Positions 60,301-64,000 of a DNA stretch of 64,000 nt are shown here, one piece after another. Position 1 is the stretch's first letter. The number at the start of each line of letters is the position of its first letter. Origin of the DNA: Toxoplasma gondii ME49. Taxonomy: Eukaryota; Apicomplexa; Conoidasida; Eucoccidiorida; Sarcocystidae. The notes beneath the pieces are model-generated. The model ran no database searches. It saw only the letters and a program-made list of their open reading frames with translations, and was not told where the DNA came from. Both the position numbers and the translations under genes were made by a program. Where the stretch lies: NCBI RefSeq assembly GCF_000006565.2, contig NC_031475.1:124001-188000 (forward strand), written 5' to 3'.

Positions 60301-62610
60301 ATAATCACTGCTTCAGAAGGGTTCCTTCTAGAGGCTCCTCCACGTACATCTTATTGGGCGAGTGCTGCCATCAAACACGAGGGCGCAAATATTTCCGTAT
60401 TGCCGACACGGTCCTGCTGGACGGTTGCCAATAAACCTTGCTGTGCATCTTCAAAACAAATAAATGAGCTTGAGTTTCGTCTAGTGACTAGTATTCGAAT
60501 AACCCGCGTCGAAGAAGAATTTCCACCAGGCTGCTTAACTCTTCAGAGACATTTTGAAGGCGCTACAGAGTTTCAGGCATCTGCGCTCACATTGACGGGA
60601 CTGCTCTCAGTGTCATTGTTACCATCCATCGCTCGCACTTGCTTTAAATAGGACTTATGCACGAACGGAAGACTCGGAAAAACCAGAACGCGTGTCAAAA
60701 GAGGTACCGGCTTGCCATTTTGTTCGCCTATCCGTACCGACGGGAGGAATCACACCTGAAATTCGATAAGCATATCGTACTAGAACAGCCTTTCCTAGCC
60801 GGTTTCCATCGTAATTGGCCGTGATAATATTCAACACATGATGGTCTAGTAGGTTCTGTTCGATGACTGATTCTCTAAATCCCGCACATCTGACACTTTC
60901 CCCTCACGAGTCATTCGAACACGGCAAAGATGGTAACGTGAGAAAGTTTGCCTCCAATAGTGGCATGAGATAGGTCTTTTTATCTGAGAATCCTGTTTGC
61001 TCCATCGTACCGAAGCTGCTGCCCTGTGTGGAAACATGATGTCGCTTTTCGCGACTACCCGTTGAAGAGTCAAATATGGAGGTCGTCCGATGCCGTGCAT
61101 CTACCCCCCAATTTAACGCGGAGAGTCAGGTCGTCGGGACTCTCTCCTTGCCGGAGGAGAGACCTCTTTCCGTGGTACGTCTGCCGTTCGCAGGCCACCA
61201 CCCTGCAAACCGCGTTCCCGAGCGGCAGTCCAGCACTATTGCGGGTTACAGCCACTTTGGAGCAGAGGACGATGACAGAGCGGTGATGATGCTGTGCTGC
61301 TGGCTACGCTCTTACAATAAAATGGAAAGAACACGCAGGAAAAGGCACGACGAGTTGGAACAGAAACGTTCCTCCACGAGACTGCGTGCAGTGTGTACGT
61401 CTCCTGCATGCAAATCTACCCCCTCAGGCGGAGCGCGGGCTTGTCGTTCTACCGTGCCGCTCAGGAAGCGGAAAAGCGGCAAGCAAACTTGCAGCGCAGA
61501 GTTCGTAATTTTTCTTGCCAGCTCGCTCTTTTCAACTTATTCGTTCACAAACGCTTCGTGTGCATCTTGTAGCCACTCGTTGATGTAGACTGTCAGCCTC
61601 TTCCCCCTGGCGAGACAGAGACACTTTCGTTCATCCTGGTAGCCGTCAGCGTGAAAGCTGAGAGGGAGAATTGCACGAGCAAGTAGATGGAGACACTCTT
61701 TTTTAACGTCATCTCTTTCTGTTTGGTACCTGTTTCACAAATCTTCTTCTGCTCCATTGATGCCTGCTCCGTAGCTGCAAGTGTGCGACGCTTTTCTCGG
61801 TAACCTTTTGCAGCTTGCATCTACCCGCCTTTCACGGACAGCGTTCACCTCCCGATGCTTTTGTGTGTTGCCCGTATTTTATACATGCATGTGTGAATAT
61901 GAACGGACGTGTCTCTATTTGCTTCCGTACGTTTCATGTTCCATCTCACGACTGGGCTGAATATCTCAATTGCCATGAGGAACTGGGTGGAAGTCACGAA
62001 TCTCGGTTAGTGTACAAACTATTCGGGCGAGTGTCTCGTTACTTTTCTCCGTCTCGTCAGCTTGTGCGTCACTTGCGACAAGACTACGCCAAATCCTCGT
62101 TCCTGCGCTATATTTTTGATTCTCATCCGTCTGTCGTTTGCCCTTTTTCCAACTTCGGGGTCAAGATGCTCTGTTCCGTGTCTCTTGTTGTTTGTCCTAT
62201 GCTGTATCAGTCCCTCTGTTTCTGCACATCTCTGCAGTAGCATCAGCCGATCTGCTCTTCGAAGGCCGGAGATTCCCACATAATTTCCCCTGAGTCAAAG
62301 GTTCACCCTTTCTTTTCGTCTCTGGAGGAGGCGTCTCCCACGGAGAGGCTTCGCAGCAGATAAAGACAGAAGGTGGAGTGTGAAAAGAGCATGTTCGAGT
62401 GTTGTTCTCTGGGTCCTCCACTTCAACTAGTAACTTTGATCCAGAATTTTCTCTGCGGAAGGCCCAATGTTTCCACTCTGTCCTCCAGAATGCAATGTGG
62501 CGCCTCTCCCGCTCGTGGGTGTTTGCACACCGGCGCGCCTCCACGGCATCCTGCGGACCACACTCGAGGCCTGCACGACTGGCAAGTCTTCTGTGCCTCA
62601 TCAACCTCGC
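57302..62610. other. Long intergenic region with no firmly supported gene
   Basis: About 5.3 kb, AT-richer than the exons, with only short ORFs. Weak candidates are the 69-codon CaaX ORF at 59614 (listed separately), a 170-codon ATG frame at 61076-61588 without recognisable features, and an open segment after a good acceptor at about 62059 (pyrimidine-rich tract ending TCGTCAG) on the plus strand. The last could be a 5' exon of the right-edge gene. Confidence 0.4.
59614..59823 (+). CDS. Possible small protein ending in a CaaX prenylation motif
   Basis: An ATG-to-TGA frame of 69 codons. The last half is a charged, probably helical segment (AEDAAERARQVKQDIQEMIR) and the C-terminus is RKQCTVM, which fits a CaaX box with X = Met, a farnesylation-type end. 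The start of this segment also coincides with a plausible splice acceptor (TTCGTTCAG ending at 59721), so these 33 residues could instead be the last exon of a multi-exon gene. No upstream exon with matching phase and convincing sequence was found. Chance is a real possibility for such a short frame. Confidence 0.25.
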   Translation: MSTSSRSTTSRLERNRSRLPLGPQLHPCVSVKLFVQAEDAAERARQVKQDIQEMIRMKEREFRKQCTVM

Positions 62611-64000
62611 ATGAATTTCCTCTTCTACGATTCTGAACAAGTAAGGGTACTCTGACGACAGAAGAAGCAATGCTTCTCTCTCTACACATAAATGTATACA
62701 GATATGAGCGTGTTCAGTTGGTTTCGAGCGTTGCGGTTGCCCTGTAGACCTTCAGGTACCTCTCTCTCGGTTTGTCTGTGTGTAAGAGTATTTGCAACGT
62801 GGCAAGCGATGTAAAATGTTTGATTCATACAGAGGTGTACGCAGAAGTGAAAACGCTAGTGACCAGGGTGGTCAGTCGTCTTCTTTGTCGTACCGTCCAG
62901 GTGTACGGACGGCATTTTCTTTTTACTGTGCGTACGAGACTGCCCTGAAGTGCAGACGGTTTCTGTCGCCAACGACCCAGCCAAAGGATGGAGCTTTCCG
63001 CCTCTGTCCTGCGTTGGCTCGCGCGGATGCACGAGCTCTTCTCTCCCGAGTGAGCGTGTGTCCTCTTCGTTTTCAGGTTATCGCGTCCCCCGGAGTCTTG
63101 TCTCCCTCTCGACGTTCCGTCGTCTCTCTTCCCTCGTCGAGAGGAGGAAGCGTGTGTCCGTCTCCCGCGCCCTTTTCCTCTGGAGCTTCTCCCTTCCCCT
63201 TCTCGCGTCTCGGCACTGCATCCGCCAGCGCTCCTGCGTCCTCCCCCGGTGGAGAGGCTCCGCTCAGCTTGTCAGGCTCAGCGTCCCCCGTCCCTGCCGA
63301 TGATGGCGTCTTTCTGGCGCCAAGGCCAGGCGCGCCACCGAGTCCAGATGGTGCGGCTGGTGCTCCAGCTTCTGCGGCCGGTCCTTCCTCCCACGGTGTG
63401 GCCAGTGCTTCTTCCTCTCCAGACGCAGGTGGAGGGCGAGGAGAAGAAGGCAGTGAGACGGTCGGCGCCGCGCCGCCTCTCCTGCCTAGTAAGGAGGCCA
63501 CGCTCACAGCTCTACGCCGGGCGCCTCCTGTAAAAAAGAAAACGCCTCCGGCTCCAGAACAGCTTCTCAACAAAGTGAGTGTCCACCTTCAAAAAAATGG
63601 ATCCTTTCCACAGTTATATATATATATATATATATATATCAATGCGGGTGAATAGATGTAAGGTTTCGGTTCGTATCGAGTAACAGGGATCCCCTCGTGC
63701 TTGGCTGTCTCCTGCGCATGCACGTGAAACCTGTTGTGGTGATCATTGTTGGCTTGTGTTTCAGAAGGCGCCGTTTCGTATCTTCCCCCGCCGTCTAGGT
63801 AACTCTCTCTCATCTTCCCTACCTTCGCTGTGCAGGCGCACCCCTGTTTCTGCGCAGGTGACCCATCTTCGCCTTCCTTGCTGTATACGCTCGCGCCTCT
63901 CTTGGCTTTCAGGGTTTTCTTCGGCACGGCTGGATGCGCAAGCAATTAGCAGAGCGTCCAGCGGCGTACGCGTTGTGTTTCGACTGGCGAGAGGCCTTCG
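62611..64000 (+). CDS. 5' part of a multi-exon gene running off the right edge
   Basis: Several coding-like segments lie in order on the plus strand. 62611-62640 starts with ATG and ends at a GTAAGG donor (the frame can extend back to ATG 62467). A segment ending at 63049 has a GTGAGC donor, but its acceptor is unclear. 63077-63574 (166 codons) has acceptor TTTTCAG and donor AAA|GTGAGT; it is Ser/Ala/Pro-rich and ends in a Lys-rich stretch and LLNK. 63913-64000 has acceptor GGCTTTCAG and encodes a Trp/Arg-rich, clearly protein-like segment (GFLRHGWMRKQLAERPAAYA) that continues past the edge. The last two join in phase 0. An optional small exon may lie at about 63765-63798. The family is not recognised, and the N-terminal exon chain is provisional. 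Confidence 0.5.
63615..63639. repeat. TA microsatellite in an intron of the right-edge gene
   Basis: A perfect TA run inside the proposed intron 63575-63912. Confidence 0.85.

Noticed and set aside
61076..61588. 170-codon plus-strand ORF starting with ATG
   Set aside because: No recognisable domain, no splice or promoter support, mixed composition; could be chance.

Overview
The window looks like nuclear DNA of a coccidian apicomplexan, most likely Toxoplasma gondii or a close relative (Hammondia, Neospora). The reasons are long, low-complexity, Ser/Pro/Arg-rich coding exons, GT-AG introns of a few hundred bases, GCATGC motifs in candidate promoters, TA microsatellites inside introns, and long intergenic spacers. 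No bacterial operons, CRISPR arrays, rRNA or tRNA genes were seen. The species call is inference. Exon joins were worked out by hand from splice signals and reading phase.

Layout. (1) 2-1549 (+): an Arg/Ser-rich open frame cut by the left edge. (2) 4240-9633 (-): a five-exon DEAD-box RNA helicase with a GUCT-like C-terminus. (3) 11311-12739 (-): a three-exon Tyr/Gly/Ala-rich protein of unknown function. (4) 14241-33650 (-): three very large exons (6.3, 4.0 and 8.0 kb) that join in phase into one predicted protein of about 6,085 residues, unknown function. (5) 37098-41342 (-): a complete six-exon BUD13/CWC26, a subunit of the spliceosomal RES complex. (6) 42004-42771 (+): a small protein with a PP1-docking-type RVRF motif, divergent from BUD13. 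(7) 45420-53918 (+): a seven-exon Myb-repeat protein resembling SNAPC4, the DNA-binding subunit of the snRNA-gene activator SNAPc. (8) 56441-57301 (+): a GGQ-containing ICT1/mL62-type mitochondrial ribosome-rescue hydrolase. (9) 62611-64000 (+): the 5' part of a multi-exon gene that runs off the right edge.

Functional themes. Three genes concern RNA: BUD13 in pre-mRNA splicing, the SNAPC4-like protein in making spliceosomal snRNAs, and the helicase in RNA remodelling. The ICT1-like gene, and possibly the helicase, point to organellar gene expression. Clustering of RNA genes is probably coincidental, since coccidian genomes have no operons. The most unusual item is the giant gene at 14-34 kb. 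Non-genic signals include a three-copy dispersed repeat (about 4.19, 35.4 and 38.9 kb), paired GCATGC motifs upstream of two genes, and a short ORF at 59.6 kb ending in a CaaX-type prenylation motif.
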